A DNA stretch of 21,453 nucleotides from JBHWPB01 sp043424675 (GCA_043424675.1 JBHWPB010000079.1:1-21453); one strand, 5' to 3'; numbered from the stretch's first letter, positions 1-9,070 are shown. The notes: generated by a model from the sequence alone, not told the origin. Numbers and translations: made by a program.

Positions 1-1
1 A

Positions 2-406
2 AAAGGTCTTTTAATTGGTGGTGTACTCGGTGTTTTATTTGCTCCTCAATCTGGTGACAAGACACGTCGTGACATTAAGAAAAAATATGACGAAACAATG
101 GACACTGTAGGAGATCAAGCTTCTGTTTATAAAGATATTGCTGTGGAAACAGGAAGCAGTATTTCTGACAGCACAAAACAGGCAGCGGAATCTATTAAAA
201 GTTCACTCTCTGATACAGTAAGCAATGTTAAAGAAGATGTCAGTTCAGCTAAGAAAGACATCGAAGAGGACATGAAGCAAACAACTGAAGAGGTCAAAGA
301 AGACACCAAAAAAGCAAAAGGAAAAATCGAACAAGATGCCAAGCAAACAAAAGATGAAGTAGATTACGATTTAACTAAAGCTGAAAGAGAAATTCAGAAA
401 AACTAA
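2..406 (+). CDS. YtxH-domain protein, 5' end outside the window
   Basis: The reading frame is open from base 2 and runs to the TAA at 404-406, so the gene begins before the window. The first visible residues, Gly-rich and hydrophobic (GLLIGGVLGVLFAPQSG), followed by a basic TRRDIKKK stretch, are the typical end of a YtxH (general stress, Pfam YtxH-type) membrane segment. An ATG at 98 exists but lies inside this domain and has no ribosome binding site. The rest, about 100 residues, is a highly charged, Lys/Glu/Asp-rich region likely to be helical or coiled coil. YtxH proteins are small membrane-anchored stress proteins of unknown biochemical role. The gene converges on mnmG, with a shared terminator between them. 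The family call is fairly safe; the function is not known. Confidence 0.8.
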   Translation, partial: KGLLIGGVLGVLFAPQSGDKTRRDIKKKYDETMDTVGDQASVYKDIAVETGSSISDSTKQAAESIKSSLSDTVSNVKEDVSSAKKDIEEDMKQTTEEVKEDTKKAKGKIEQDAKQTKDEVDYDLTKAEREIQKN

Positions 407-445
407 AAAGCTAATATTTTTGAGAAGCTGCTTTTTGAGTAATCA

Positions 446-482
446 AAAAAGGTCGACAAAGTTTATCTTTGTCGACCTTTTT
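446..482. terminator. bidirectional intrinsic terminator between ytxH-type gene and mnmG
   Basis: A 16-bp perfect inverted repeat (446-461 with 467-482) encloses a 5-base loop. The arms carry AAAAA on one side and TTTTT on the other, so a U-tract follows the hairpin in both directions. It sits between two convergent genes and probably ends both transcripts. Confidence 0.9.
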
Positions 483-497
483 CATTTCTATTTTTCA

Positions 498-2399
498 TCA
501 CGCATTCATCGTTTCATATTGACCCCGTTCAATATACACAGTCAAAATTGAAATGTCTGCTGGTGTAATTCCAGAAATACGGCTTGCTTGCGCAACCGTT
601 TCTGGTCTTATTTTTTTCAATTTCTCTAAAGCTTCGCTAGCTAAGCTATCTACATTATCATAATCCAAGTCCTTTGGAATTTCTTTGTCTTCCATGCGTT
701 TTAACTTGTCAGCTTTTTTAACCGCTTTCTTGATATAGCCTTCGTATTTAGCTTGGATTTCAACTTGTTCTCCTACTGTGCGTTCATATTCCTCTACAAG
801 AGGGGCGAATCTTAAAATATCTTCATAGGAAACTTGGGGACGTTTGAGTAAGTCGTAGGCAAGAATTCCATCTTTAAGCTCGTTGTCTCCACTTTCTAAG
901 ACAAAGGCATTGAGTTCATCTGTCGGTTTGAGGCGAGTCGTTTTCAGACGTTCAAGCTCTGCATCGATTTCATCACGGCGTTTCGCAAAAATACCGTACC
1001 GTTCTTCTGAGACAAGTCCTAATTCGTAGCCTTTTTCAGTTAATCTCAAGTCTGCATTATCATGGCGTAATAACAGACGATATTCTGCGCGTGAAGTTAG
1101 TAAACGGTAAGGCTCATTCGTTCCTTTTGTTACGAGGTCATCAATCATAACACCGATATAACTTTCGTCCCGACTCATCACAAAGGGCTCGCGTTCCTGT
1201 GTTTTGAGTGAGGCGTTGATCCCAGCAACCAGTCCTTGTCCTGCTGCTTCTTCATAACCTGAGGTTCCGTTCATCTGACCCGCTGTAAAGAGACCTTCAA
1301 TCGCTTTTGTTTCGAGTGTCGCTCGGAGTTGATAAGGTTTTACAACATCATATTCGATCGCGTAGCCTGGACGCATCATTTCAGCATTTTCTAGACCTTT
1401 TACAGAATGTAGCATTTCTAGCTGAACTTCTTCAGGTAATGAAGTGTTAAGCCCCTGTACATAAATTTCATTTGTTTCAATTCCTTCAGGTTCTAAGAAA
1501 ATTTGGTGTCGGTCTTTATCAGCAAAACGAACAATTTTATCTTCAATAGAAGGACAGTAACGCGGGTAGACCCCTTCTTCTCGTGGTGCTTCCGTAATCA
1601 TCGGCGAACGGTTTAAGTTATAATCAATGATTTCATGGGTATGCGGATTAGTATAAGTTAACCAGCAGGAGATTTGGTCTTCTTTATAGTCTTCATCTTT
1701 TGTCGTAAAGCTGAAGTGATTGGGTTTTTCGTCTCCTGCTTGTTCCTCTGTCATTTCATAATTGACACTATCTTCGTGGATGCGGGGAGGCGACCCTGTC
1801 TTGAAGCGCGTAAGTTCAAAACCGCGCTCTTCTAAATCTTCACTGAGTCGAAGAGAAGATTTTGTATTATTGGGTCCTGAGGAATATCTCAGTTCTCCGA
1901 TAATAATTTCGCCTCTTGAAGACGTCCCTGTAGTTAAGACAACTGATGGGGCAAAGAACTGATCCCCTTCGTGAGTGAAAACACCTTTGACTACGTTGTC
2001 TTCTGTAATGAGCCCATCAACAGTCGCTTCATGGATATCGAGGTTTTCTTGGGCATATAGAGTGTTTTTAATTTCTTGAGAATAAACATCTTTATCCGCT
2101 TGGGCGCGTAGTGCACGGACAGCAGGACCTTTAGCGGTATTTAACATCCGCATTTGGATGTATGTTCTGTCGATATTGCGCCCCATCTCTCCACCGAGGG
2201 CATCAATTTCTCGAACTACGACACCCTTAGCTGGCCCTCCGATCGAAGGGTTACATGGCATAAAAGCAATCATATCTAAATTCAATGTAATTAAAAGAGT
2301 GCGCGTGCCCATACGTGAAGAAGCCAGTGCCGCTTCTGTTCCGGCATGTCCGCCTCCCACAACGATCACATCGTATTCATTAGATTCATAAGTCGTCAT
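498..2399 (-). CDS. mnmG: tRNA uridine-5-carboxymethylaminomethyl modification enzyme MnmG (GidA)
   Basis: MnmG is an FAD-dependent enzyme that, in a complex with MnmE, installs (carboxymethyl)aminomethyl groups at C5 of wobble uridine 34 in certain tRNAs, using methylene-tetrahydrofolate and glycine or ammonia. The 633-residue product is the usual length. The N-terminal Rossmann motif GGGHAG is at residues 15-20. The early sequence ([11 protein letters not shown]) and the C-terminal helical region ending near [13 protein letters not shown] are typical of the family. The ATG is preceded by AAGGAGAT at a good distance. The gene follows mnmE with an 18-base gap and is probably co-transcribed with it. 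It ends at the bidirectional terminator. Confidence 0.97.
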   Translation of the reverse strand: MTTYESNEYDVIVVGGGHAGTEAALASSRMGTRTLLITLNLDMIAFMPCNPSIGGPAKGVVVREIDALGGEMGRNIDRTYIQMRMLNTAKGPAVRALRAQADKDVYSQEIKNTLYAQENLDIHEATVDGLITEDNVVKGVFTHEGDQFFAPSVVLTTGTSSRGEIIIGELRYSSGPNNTKSSLRLSEDLEERGFELTRFKTGSPPRIHEDSVNYEMTEEQAGDEKPNHFSFTTKDEDYKEDQISCWLTYTNPHTHEIIDYNLNRSPMITEAPREEGVYPRYCPSIEDKIVRFADKDRHQIFLEPEGIETNEIYVQGLNTSLPEEVQLEMLHSVKGLENAEMMRPGYAIEYDVVKPYQLRATLETKAIEGLFTAGQMNGTSGYEEAAGQGLVAGINASLKTQEREPFVMSRDESYIGVMIDDLVTKGTNEPYRLLTSRAEYRLLLRHDNADLRLTEKGYELGLVSEERYGIFAKRRDEIDAELERLKTTRLKPTDELNAFVLESGDNELKDGILAYDLLKRPQVSYEDILRFAPLVEEYERTVGEQVEIQAKYEGYIKKAVKKADKLKRMEDKEIPKDLDYDNVDSLASEALEKLKKIRPETVAQASRISGITPADISILTVYIERGQYETMNA

Positions 2400-2417
2400 A
2401 TTAAAATCTCCTTTCTT

Positions 2418-3806
2418 TTATTTTCCGAGACAAAATTCGCTGAATAGTTTATTAAGTAATTCGTCCTGGACCGTTTCTCCGGTAATTTCTCCAAGAGTTT
2501 CCCAGGCGCTTGTCAAGTCAATTTGAACTAAGTCCACAGGCATCCCAGCTTCTAAACCACCAATTGCATCATTCAGAGATTGGTTGGCGTTCCTTAAAAG
2601 ATTGATGTGACGAGCATTTGATACATAATTCGCGTCACGCTCTTCGGTCTGGCCGGAGAAGAAGAGACCAACGATTTCATCTTCTAATTCTCCTAAGCCC
2701 CTTTTTTCAAGAATGGACGTTTCTATCATCGTCGCCTCCCCTACTTCTTTTTGAAGTTTTTCTTTATCAATCTGTGTCGTGAGATCTGCTTTGTTAAGAA
2801 TAACGATACGAGTCTTATGCTTCGTTGCTTCAATCAATTCTCTATCTTCATGAGTAAGCGGTTCATTCTGATTGAAAACAAGCAGGACCAGATCTGCACC
2901 TTCAATAGCTTTACGGCTGCGCTCGACTCCAATCTTTTCCACTGCGTCTTCTGTTTCTCGAATTCCGGCAGTATCCACAAGACGAATAGGAACCCCTTGG
3001 ATACTCAGGTAATCTTCCACAACATCACGGGTGGTTCCTGCAATATCCGTTACGATAGCACGTTCTTCGCTGAGTAATGCGTTCAATAGAGAAGATTTTC
3101 CTACATTAGGCTTTCCGATGATGGCCGTTGAAAGTCCGTCACGCAAAATTTTCCCTTGTTTAGAAGAAGCTAACAGTTTTTCTACATCTGCTTTTGCTTC
3201 CTCTGTCCGATCGAGCATATATTGTGAGGTCATCTCTTCTGCATCATCATATTCTGGATAGTCGATGTTAACTTCTACTTGAGCTAAAGTTTGGAGAATA
3301 TCGTCCCTGATTTCTGTAATAGTTTCAGAGAGCGTGCCCTCAAGCTGCTTCATTGCCATCTGCATCGATTCATCTGTCTTAGAACGAATGATATCCATCA
3401 CAGCTTCAGCTTGCGACAGATCCACACGCCCATTAATAAAAGCACGTTTCGTAAACTCACCAGGTTCAGCCATACGCGCACCGCTCGAAAGCACCGCTTG
3501 CAGCGCTCGGTTCGTCGCTAACATTCCTCCATGAGTGTTAATTTCTACGACATCTTCTTTTGTATAGGTCTTTGGAGCGCGCATCACAGAGGTCATCACT
3601 TCATCAATCCGCTCTCCCGTGTCGGGGTCATAGATATGTCCGAAATGAATAGTATGAGAGTCTTGTTCTGATAATTTTTTCTTTCCAAATCTATAGACAC
3701 GTTCTGCTACTTCTACAGCATCTTCACCACTAATACGAACAATCCCAATTCCACCTTCACCTGGCGGCGTTGAAATCGCAGCAATTGTATCAAAATCAGT
3801 TACCAT
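2418..3806 (-). CDS. mnmE: tRNA modification GTPase MnmE (TrmE)
   Basis: MnmE is the GTPase partner of MnmG in wobble-uridine modification. The product has the N-terminal formyl-THF-binding-like domain ([17 protein letters not shown]), a helical domain, and an inserted G domain with P-loop GKPNVGKS (231-238), switch segment DIAGTTRD (254-261), DTAG (278-281) and NKAD (338-341). It ends in FCLGK, close to the family's C-terminal C-[IL]-G-K with its conserved Cys. The frame is open upstream to 3842, but ATG 3804-3806 is preferred: it has GAGGAGGGG just upstream and gives the family N-terminus, a 462-residue protein. The promoter lies about 140 bases upstream, leaving a long leader. Confidence 0.96.
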   Translation of the reverse strand: MVTDFDTIAAISTPPGEGGIGIVRISGEDAVEVAERVYRFGKKKLSEQDSHTIHFGHIYDPDTGERIDEVMTSVMRAPKTYTKEDVVEINTHGGMLATNRALQAVLSSGARMAEPGEFTKRAFINGRVDLSQAEAVMDIIRSKTDESMQMAMKQLEGTLSETITEIRDDILQTLAQVEVNIDYPEYDDAEEMTSQYMLDRTEEAKADVEKLLASSKQGKILRDGLSTAIIGKPNVGKSSLLNALLSEERAIVTDIAGTTRDVVEDYLSIQGVPIRLVDTAGIRETEDAVEKIGVERSRKAIEGADLVLLVFNQNEPLTHEDRELIEATKHKTRIVILNKADLTTQIDKEKLQKEVGEATMIETSILEKRGLGELEDEIVGLFFSGQTEERDANYVSNARHINLLRNANQSLNDAIGGLEAGMPVDLVQIDLTSAWETLGEITGETVQDELLNKLFSEFCLGK

Positions 3807-3841
3807 GAAACCCCTCCTCAGTTCATCTTTCAGTTTATACA

Positions 3842-3902
3842 AATTAAAAAAGTGCCGTCACACCCTAAAAATTTAAAAATCAGTCGGGCGGAAAAGCACT
3901 TT
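3842..3902 (-). terminator. terminator-like hairpin in the mnmE leader (possible attenuator)
   Basis: The 7-bp inverted repeat AAAGTGC/GCACTTT (3849-3855 and 3896-3902) encloses about 40 bases that can form further short pairings. Read on the minus strand it is followed at once by a run of U. It lies between the mnmE promoter and the mnmE start, with no other gene upstream on that strand, so it could be a leader attenuator or a remnant terminator. The long loop makes it weak. Confidence 0.4.
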
Positions 3903-3947
3903 CACTACTTTTTATAGTTGCTTATTATTTATATTTTTACGGTATAT

Positions 3948-3976
3948 ATCATATTTCATTTCCTTACTAAAGTCAA
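3948..3976 (-). promoter_or_regulatory. sigma-A type promoter for mnmE-mnmG
   Basis: On the minus strand TTGACT (3971-3976) is followed after 17 bases by TATGAT (3948-3953). The match to the -35/-10 consensus and the exact spacing make this a good promoter. The transcript would start near 3941 and have a leader of about 135 bases. Confidence 0.75.
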
Positions 3977-4256
3977 GTGAAAAAACACTTTATCTGTCAG
4001 AAGGAGAACTGTTTTCTATATTTGAGCTCTCTGTCATAATTTAGACACAAAGCGAATGGCTCAACTGGGCGGACAGAAGCGATTGTTACACTAAAAAGTT
4101 AAGAAAATGCTAAAAATTCATACATTAGTTTGGAATTATGACTTCATATATATTAAGATATGGATAGATCATCTACTTCATTGTGAATCTTAAGTTAATT
4201 TTTAAAACCTTAGAACCTTTTATATCAGATACTGATTAAAAAAGTTTATTTTTTTA
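3977..4256. other. AT-rich intergenic stretch with no recognised gene
   Basis: This part of the divergent mnmE / reductase spacer has no credible reading frame: the only short frames lack ribosome binding sites. No RNA gene, repeat or strong hairpin was recognised. It may hold upstream regulatory sites for either flanking promoter, but none could be identified by eye. Confidence 0.5.
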
Positions 4257-4265
4257 TGTTATAAT
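4257..4265 (+). promoter_or_regulatory. extended -10 promoter for the reductase / FMN-protein operon
   Basis: TGT followed by TATAAT (4260-4265) is a consensus extended -10 element; the -35 region is poor, as is common for that class. A second TATAAT at 4290-4295 is an alternative. Either gives a leader of roughly 110-140 bases before the start at 4415, in which no known riboswitch was recognised. Confidence 0.5.
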
Positions 4266-4414
4266 GTGAATGAAATAACTTTGTATTTCTATAATGAAGT
4301 ATTTTTTTATAAACCATGCTCAGGTCTTTCGGAGTCAAAATTATTATATTAATTGTTAGCTCTTGGGATTGTCGTTGTCCTGTCCCTTTGTCTAAAAGAA
4401 AAGGAGAAAAAAAT

Positions 4415-5761
4415 ATGAGTAAAAAGCAGTATGAATGGCTGTTTCCAGTCATTTCACTCGTTGTATTCGCAACCTTGTTAGGTGCCATGTTATTCCAAAT
4501 GGATTCGATCACTGTTGGAGCTCTTATATCCTATGCTTCAGGTTTAATTGCTTACAGCATGATGCTGACCGTTACATTTATTGGATCGCGTCCTCGTTTT
4601 ATTGAAAAACGTTTTGGAATGCCCGAAATGTATGAAGTTCACGCGCTGATGTCTATTGTTCTTACCCTCGGTATCATTGCTCACATCGTTATCCAGTGGA
4701 ATGGACTCCAAGGAATATCTGAAATGAGTCTGGTGTCACAGACAGGCTGGGTCGGGACAATCGCCCTTATTCTCATCATGTTTTCAGGAATCTTCTCTTT
4801 ATCAGGACTATTCGTTGATAACAATGAAACTTTTCGTAATTTCAAAGAAAAAATGAATCGCGAAGTTAATTTATGGGTACACCGCTTAGCGATTGTAGCA
4901 ATTATTGCTGTATACTTTCACTTATTCAATCTCCCCTTCTTACGTGACAATATACCATTTATGGTACTCTTAACTGTTTATACTATCTTTGTTTTAGGTT
5001 ACTACTTATACTGGAAAATCAGTCAAGGAACCGCTCAAAAATATAAAGTTACAGAAATTTATAAAGCGACCCCTTCTCTCTGGGTCTTAGAATTCGCTCC
5101 AACTGACGGTAAAAAAATCAAAGACTATACTGCTGGAGATTATTTCTTTATTCACTTCACAGGTGATGCGGATATTGGAAAAGAAGGTCACCCTTTCTCT
5201 ACATCAAGTGCTATCACTCAACGTTTTGACAACTCTATTGAATTCATGATTAAAGAAGCAGGAGACTGGACAGAAGCACTAGCAAACGTTAAAAAAGGAG
5301 ATCAAGCGCGTCTTGAAGGGCCATACGGTAACTACTTGCCAGAAGAAGTAGAACACTCGCCTGAAGATGAAGTTCCCTTTGTCCTGCTTTCTGGAGGAAT
5401 CGGTTTAACACCAAACCTCAGTGTGTTGCGTCATGAAGTTGAAAAAGGATCTCAGCGTGAAATTCACTTGGTATGGGGTCTAGGATTTGAAGAGGATATG
5501 TATAACTTAGAAGAGTTTGAAGAAATTAAAAGACAAAATCCTAACTTCCACTTGCACATCATCTTCTCTAACGAAGAAGTCGAAGGCTACCCATTCGGAT
5601 TTATTACAGATGAGTACCTGCAAGAAGTTGGGGCAGATAAATACCGCAACGGACATTTCTTCATCTGTGGTCCTCCTGCGATGCTAAACGCATCAAAAGC
5701 AGTACTAGATGATGCTAATGTACCTGAAGAACAAATTTCTCTAGACGACTTCGGATTCTAA
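4415..5761 (+). CDS. ferric-reductase-like transmembrane haem/flavin oxidoreductase
   Basis: The 448-residue protein has about six membrane helices in residues 8-200 and a cytosolic FAD/NAD(P)H module after that. Two His pairs, H76/H90 and H156/H169, have the 13-14 residue spacing of bis-haem ligands in the ferric reductase / NADPH oxidase superfamily. The cytosolic half shows the FAD motif HPFST (259-263), GPYG (302-305), the pyridine-nucleotide loop SGGIGLTP (326-333) and ICGPPAML (417-424). It probably passes electrons from cytosolic NAD(P)H through FAD and haems to the outside. ATG 4415 is chosen because AAGGAG lies 8 bases upstream; an in-frame ATG at 4316 has no such site. The FMN-binding protein gene follows after 34 bases and is the likely electron acceptor. 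The final substrate is unknown; quinone, iron or another acceptor would be possible. Confidence 0.85.
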   Translation: MSKKQYEWLFPVISLVVFATLLGAMLFQMDSITVGALISYASGLIAYSMMLTVTFIGSRPRFIEKRFGMPEMYEVHALMSIVLTLGIIAHIVIQWNGLQGISEMSLVSQTGWVGTIALILIMFSGIFSLSGLFVDNNETFRNFKEKMNREVNLWVHRLAIVAIIAVYFHLFNLPFLRDNIPFMVLLTVYTIFVLGYYLYWKISQGTAQKYKVTEIYKATPSLWVLEFAPTDGKKIKDYTAGDYFFIHFTGDADIGKEGHPFSTSSAITQRFDNSIEFMIKEAGDWTEALANVKKGDQARLEGPYGNYLPEEVEHSPEDEVPFVLLSGGIGLTPNLSVLRHEVEKGSQREIHLVWGLGFEEDMYNLEEFEEIKRQNPNFHLHIIFSNEEVEGYPFGFITDEYLQEVGADKYRNGHFFICGPPAMLNASKAVLDDANVPEEQISLDDFGF

Positions 5762-5795
5762 TCACTAGGCACACATTATAGAAAGGAAATAAATA

Positions 5796-6485
5796 ATGGG
5801 TAAAAAGACGAGCTTTACATTACAAATTATACTCGTATCTATAGCAGTGGCTTTATTTACAGTCTTCCTCTTTACCAACGAGTTTAATATGTCGTCTGGT
5901 GAAGAAGCTGCCGGAGCAGCAGACGTCAGTGCAGTAGAAGATGGGACTTACACAGGCGCTGCTGATGGTCATAACGGTCCCCTTGAAGTGGAAGTAACGG
6001 TTGAAGGCGGAGCGATTGCAGATGTTTCAGTCGTCACACACGAAGAAACAGAAGGACTGGCAGACCCGGCATTGGAAGAAGTTCCAGCAGCTATGGTTGA
6101 AAATGATTCTACAGAAGTTGAAACGGTTTCAGGTGCGACTGTCACATCGGAAGCGATCATGAGTGCGGTAAATGATGCGCTAGGCGGCGAATCAGGCAAT
6201 GGATCTGCTTCTGGAGGAGATTACACTGACGGAGCTTATATAGCAACTGTTGAGGGACACAATGGTCCGCTTGAGGTTGAAGTAACGGTTGAAGGTGGGT
6301 CAATCGCTGACGTAGTGGTTACAGAACATGAAGAAACAGAAGGGTTAGCTGATCCTGCGCTTGAAGAAGTACCAGCCGCTATTGTAGAGAATGACTCTAC
6401 GGACGTTGAAACGGTGTCAGGCGCGACTGTCACTTCAGAAGCAATTATGGATGGTGTGGAAGCTGCCTTGGCGGACGCACAGTAA
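5796..6485 (+). CDS. membrane-anchored protein with two FMN-binding (flavinylation) domains
   Basis: The 229-residue protein starts with a short basic stretch and one hydrophobic segment (about residues 7-27), a signal anchor that would put the rest outside the cell. Two near-identical FMN_bind-type domains follow (about 49-128 and 145-224), joined by a Gly/Ser-rich linker. Each carries SGATVT (112-117 and 208-213), the motif in which ApbE transferases attach FMN to the last Thr in the NqrC/RnfG/PplA-type family. The protein is very acidic. It follows the transmembrane reductase by 34 bases with GAAAGGAAAT before its ATG, and a strong terminator follows, so the two form an operon. It probably carries electrons outside the membrane. 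No apbE is present in the window. Confidence 0.85.
   Translation: MGKKTSFTLQIILVSIAVALFTVFLFTNEFNMSSGEEAAGAADVSAVEDGTYTGAADGHNGPLEVEVTVEGGAIADVSVVTHEETEGLADPALEEVPAAMVENDSTEVETVSGATVTSEAIMSAVNDALGGESGNGSASGGDYTDGAYIATVEGHNGPLEVEVTVEGGSIADVVVTEHEETEGLADPALEEVPAAIVENDSTDVETVSGATVTSEAIMDGVEAALADAQ
5940..6467 (+). repeat. internal tandem duplication encoding the two FMN domains
   Basis: Residues 49-128 and 145-224 of the FMN protein align without gaps, and the corresponding bases are shifted by exactly 288. Long stretches of DNA are the same or differ only at third positions, pointing to a fairly recent or gene-converted duplication. Confidence 0.85.
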
Positions 6486-6526
6486 AAACTTGGAATCTCA
6501 TTTCACACCAAATATTTCTGAATCTG

Positions 6527-6560
6527 AAAAGCACGATGGGTAATACCCATCGTGCTTTTT
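6527..6560 (+). terminator. intrinsic terminator after the FMN-protein gene
   Basis: A perfect 14-bp stem (6527-6540 with 6546-6559) with a 5-base loop begins with AAAA and ends with TTTTT. It closes the two-gene redox operon. Confidence 0.92.
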
Positions 6561-6655
6561 ATATTTTAAGTGAATAAAGGCTGTCCGATAATTTCGTTAT
6601 TCCGGCACGATCTCTTTTTTATCGCCAACTCAGACCATGGTGACCGGTAATATTT

Positions 6656-6682
6656 TTGGAACGCATTAGAATTTGTTATGGT
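6656..6682 (+). promoter_or_regulatory. possible promoter for the lactonase gene
   Basis: TTGGAA (6656-6661) and an extended -10, TGT-TATGGT (6675-6682), are separated by 15 bases, shorter than ideal. It is the best candidate between the preceding terminator and the start at 6716. Confidence 0.35.
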
Positions 6683-6715
6683 AAAGATACAATCAAAATT
6701 AGGAGGACAGATACG

Positions 6716-7750
6716 ATGATAAACCAATTACTATTAGGTACTTATACAGATCGGATAAGCGAAGGAATCTATACGATCGATTTGAATACTGAAAATCAAG
6801 AACTTGAAAATCTCTCACTCCTTGCAGAGGTTGAGAACCCGTCTTATCTCGATGCAAACGAAGAGAAGACAATTATTTACGCTATTGAAAACAGAGAAAA
6901 TGAAGGTGGAATCGTCTCTCTTGTTCGGCAAGCAGATGGTTCTTATAAACGTAAAGCAACGGCGCTGGTCGAAGGAACGGCACCAGCTTATATTTCCTTA
7001 GATGAAAGACGTCAATTGGTGTATACGGCCAACTATGATAAGGGAAAAGTGTCCGTCTACAAAACAGATGAAGAAGGAAATCTTGAACTAACCGACACTG
7101 TAGAACATTCTGGCAGTTCCGTTCGTGCAGAACAGGAAGCCTCTCACGCTCACTACAGTCGCGTCACGCCCGATGGGAGATATCTGATTGTGTGTGATTT
7201 AGGAACGGACAAAGTTTATACCTATGAAGTAAGCGACGAAGGAGAACTTTCTCAAGTTACTACATTAGAAGTAGAACCTGGGACAGGTCCACGTCACTTG
7301 ACCTTCCATCCTCTCTCCAATAAAGCTTATTTACTAGGAGAGTTAAGCAGTGAAGTGCTTGTCTTAGATTATGACTTTCACTCAGGAGAATTCGAAGTCG
7401 TTCAAACTCTCTCCTCCATTCCAGCAGACCACACTAGTTTTAACAGCGGAGCAGCCATTCGGATCTCTAGAGATGGAAGGTTCGTTTATGCTTCCAATCG
7501 CGGTCATAATTCTATCGTCACTTATCAAGTTGACGAAGAAGACGGCAAATTAAAACTTGTAAGCTATACTTCTACGGAAGGGAACTTCCCGCGAGACTTT
7601 AACTTAGATCAGTCTGAAGACTATCTCATCGTGGGTCACCAACATTCAGATAATTTAACTCTTTTTGAAAGAAATAAAGAAAATGGAATACTGACCCTCC
7701 TCCAAAAAAATGTCGAAGCCCCACAAGTGATCTGTGTCGCTCATTTCTAA
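6716..7750 (+). CDS. pgl: 6-phosphogluconolactonase, beta-propeller (lactonase) family
   Basis: The 344-residue product belongs to the seven-bladed propeller lactonase family (YkgB/Pgl type), which hydrolyses 6-phosphogluconolactone in the oxidative pentose phosphate pathway. Visible family features are the N-terminal LLLGTYTDRISEGIY, repeated blade segments of the form SPDGRFVYASNRGHNS (here RDGRFVYASNRGHNSIVTY), GPRHLTFHP and FPRDFNLDQ, and the C-terminal YLIVGHQHSDNL. The frame is open upstream with a TTG at 6656, but ATG 6716 follows AGGAGG by 9 bases and matches the family start. It stands alone between two terminators. A G6PDH homologue lies nearby on the other strand, though that enzyme looks altered in its substrate site, so the real lactone substrate is worth asking about. 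Confidence 0.85.
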   Translation: MINQLLLGTYTDRISEGIYTIDLNTENQELENLSLLAEVENPSYLDANEEKTIIYAIENRENEGGIVSLVRQADGSYKRKATALVEGTAPAYISLDERRQLVYTANYDKGKVSVYKTDEEGNLELTDTVEHSGSSVRAEQEASHAHYSRVTPDGRYLIVCDLGTDKVYTYEVSDEGELSQVTTLEVEPGTGPRHLTFHPLSNKAYLLGELSSEVLVLDYDFHSGEFEVVQTLSSIPADHTSFNSGAAIRISRDGRFVYASNRGHNSIVTYQVDEEDGKLKLVSYTSTEGNFPRDFNLDQSEDYLIVGHQHSDNLTLFERNKENGILTLLQKNVEAPQVICVAHF

Positions 7751-7770
7751 TTGCACCTATAAAAATTATG

Positions 7771-7803
7771 CCCTTGCTTGTTGAAAAGTAGGGACTTTTT
7801 TTA
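7771..7803 (+). terminator. probable terminator after pgl
   Basis: CCCT-GCTT pairs with AAGT-AGGG (one bulged base and one G-U pair), followed by TTTTTTTA. It is weaker than the other terminators of the window, but it is placed 20 bases after the pgl stop. Confidence 0.6.
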
Positions 7804-7869
7804 TTTTCTTACCTTCAACACATCTTTTTCAGGTATAGTTACAAAAATGAGAAACGAGGAGGAATTCTA

Positions 7870-8865
7870 TTGATTAAACTTTATCTTTTTGATGTCTCAG
7901 AAGCAGAATATAAGATGATGGAGGAAGTTCTCAAAAAATTTCCACAAGCAGAAGTTACTTTATCTTCTGAAGGACTCAATCCAGAAACGATGAAGGACGT
8001 GAGTGACGAATACGCAGGAGTAGTCGCCAATCCGATCGCTGAACTCGACGAATATGTCTATGATTCTCTCGGAGAAAAAAATATCAAAGTTCTTGCTGCT
8101 CGTTCCGCAGGGATTGACATGTATAATTTTGATAAACTAAAAGAAAATAATGTTCGCCTGACCCATGTTCCTTCGTATTCGCCCGAATCTATTGCAGAAT
8201 TTGCGATAACCGGCGCACTCTATTTCGTTCGAAACTATCCTCTTATCCAAAAAAATGTTAAAGAAGGAAATCTCTCTAATCCATTGGAGATGATAGCCCA
8301 GCGGTTTGAAGATTTGACAGTAGGCATTGTTGGTACAGGGCGGATTGGTTCGATTACTGCTCAAAAATTTCAAGCGCTCGGCTTTAATGTCATGGGATAC
8401 GATCTCTACCCTCAAGCAACTCTTAAAAATGTACTCAACTATGTATCCTTTGACGAGCTGGTAAAGAAATCTGATATTCTTTCTCTCCATATGCCAGCCA
8501 CTTTAGAAACTCATCATATGTTTAACGCTGCGGTTTTTGAGCAGATGAAGGATGAGGCTATCCTAGTGAATGCCGGAAGAGGGTCACTTGTAGAAACCGA
8601 GGCCCTGCTCGCTGCTTTAGACAGTGGTATATTGAAAGGAGCTGTCATCGATACCTATGAATCTGAAGGGCCATATATCTATCAGAATAATAGAAAAATT
8701 GAAGATGAAACCTTCAAACGATTGATCCACCATGAAAGGGTTCTCTACTCTCCCCACATTGCTTATTATACAGAGGAAGCAGTCAAACAGATGTTGGAAA
8801 CTTCCATACAGGCTGCTCTCGACATAATAGAGTGGGGGAAATCGGATGTAGAACTCAAAATTTGA
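7870..8865 (+). CDS. D-lactate dehydrogenase (D-2-hydroxyacid dehydrogenase family)
   Basis: The enzyme would reduce pyruvate (or another 2-oxoacid) to the D-hydroxyacid with NADH in the cytosol. The 331 residues match the length of lactobacillar D-LDH. The NAD-binding motif GTGRIG is at 155-160, and D178 at the end of the next strand favours NADH. The catalytic residues fall at the same numbers as in the lactobacillar enzymes: R237 (NAGRG), E264 (DTYE) and H296 (SPHIAYYT). The N-terminal catalytic-domain segments RSAGIDMYN and PSYSPESIAE are also typical. The start is a TTG, supported by AGGAGG 7 bases upstream and by the family N-terminus (MIKLYLFDV). It is a single-gene unit ended by a hairpin shared with the convergent gene. 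The exact substrate is inferred. Confidence 0.88.
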   Translation: MIKLYLFDVSEAEYKMMEEVLKKFPQAEVTLSSEGLNPETMKDVSDEYAGVVANPIAELDEYVYDSLGEKNIKVLAARSAGIDMYNFDKLKENNVRLTHVPSYSPESIAEFAITGALYFVRNYPLIQKNVKEGNLSNPLEMIAQRFEDLTVGIVGTGRIGSITAQKFQALGFNVMGYDLYPQATLKNVLNYVSFDELVKKSDILSLHMPATLETHHMFNAAVFEQMKDEAILVNAGRGSLVETEALLAALDSGILKGAVIDTYESEGPYIYQNNRKIEDETFKRLIHHERVLYSPHIAYYTEEAVKQMLETSIQAALDIIEWGKSDVELKI

Positions 8866-8970
8866 AATGCAATCTTCATTAGAATGGTAAATATCTGTTC
8901 AAGAAGCTCTACACGCTTCTAAGAAATTCATAGCTGCCAAATGCTGACTTTTCGCATGTTCAAGCAATAG

Positions 8971-9012
8971 AAAAAAGCAACCGACATATCAGTGATAGGG
9001 CGGCTGCTTTTA
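8971..9012. terminator. bidirectional terminator between the D-LDH and YczE-like genes
   Basis: AAAAGCA-x-CCG (8973-8983) pairs with CGG-x-TGCTTTT (9001-9011), with one mismatch and a loop of 17 bases. A-runs and T-runs flank the stem, so it can work on both strands between convergent genes. The remaining bases of this 205-bp spacer show nothing else. Confidence 0.75.
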
Positions 9013-9070
9013 AAGTGGTCGTTATTGTGATTTTATCTCTTTTATTTTCACTTATACAAATCTATCTGAG

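Noticed and set aside
2751..3077. 108-codon plus-strand frame within mnmE
   Set aside because: Antisense shadow of the MnmE G domain; no start signals.
4056..4094. Short plus-strand frame of 12 codons upstream of the reductase gene
   Set aside because: No ribosome binding site, very short, no recognisable product.
4266..4414. Possible riboswitch in the leader of the reductase operon
   Set aside because: The leader is long enough, but no conserved FMN, T-box or other known riboswitch core was recognised, and pairing by eye was weak.
5969..6433. Two open frames on the minus strand opposite the FMN domains
   Set aside because: They are complementary-strand shadows of the repeated, strongly biased coding sequence and resemble each other only because the gene is duplicated.
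8137..8490. 117-codon minus-strand frame within the D-LDH gene
   Set aside because: Lies entirely inside a well-supported gene; no ribosome binding site or family resemblance.
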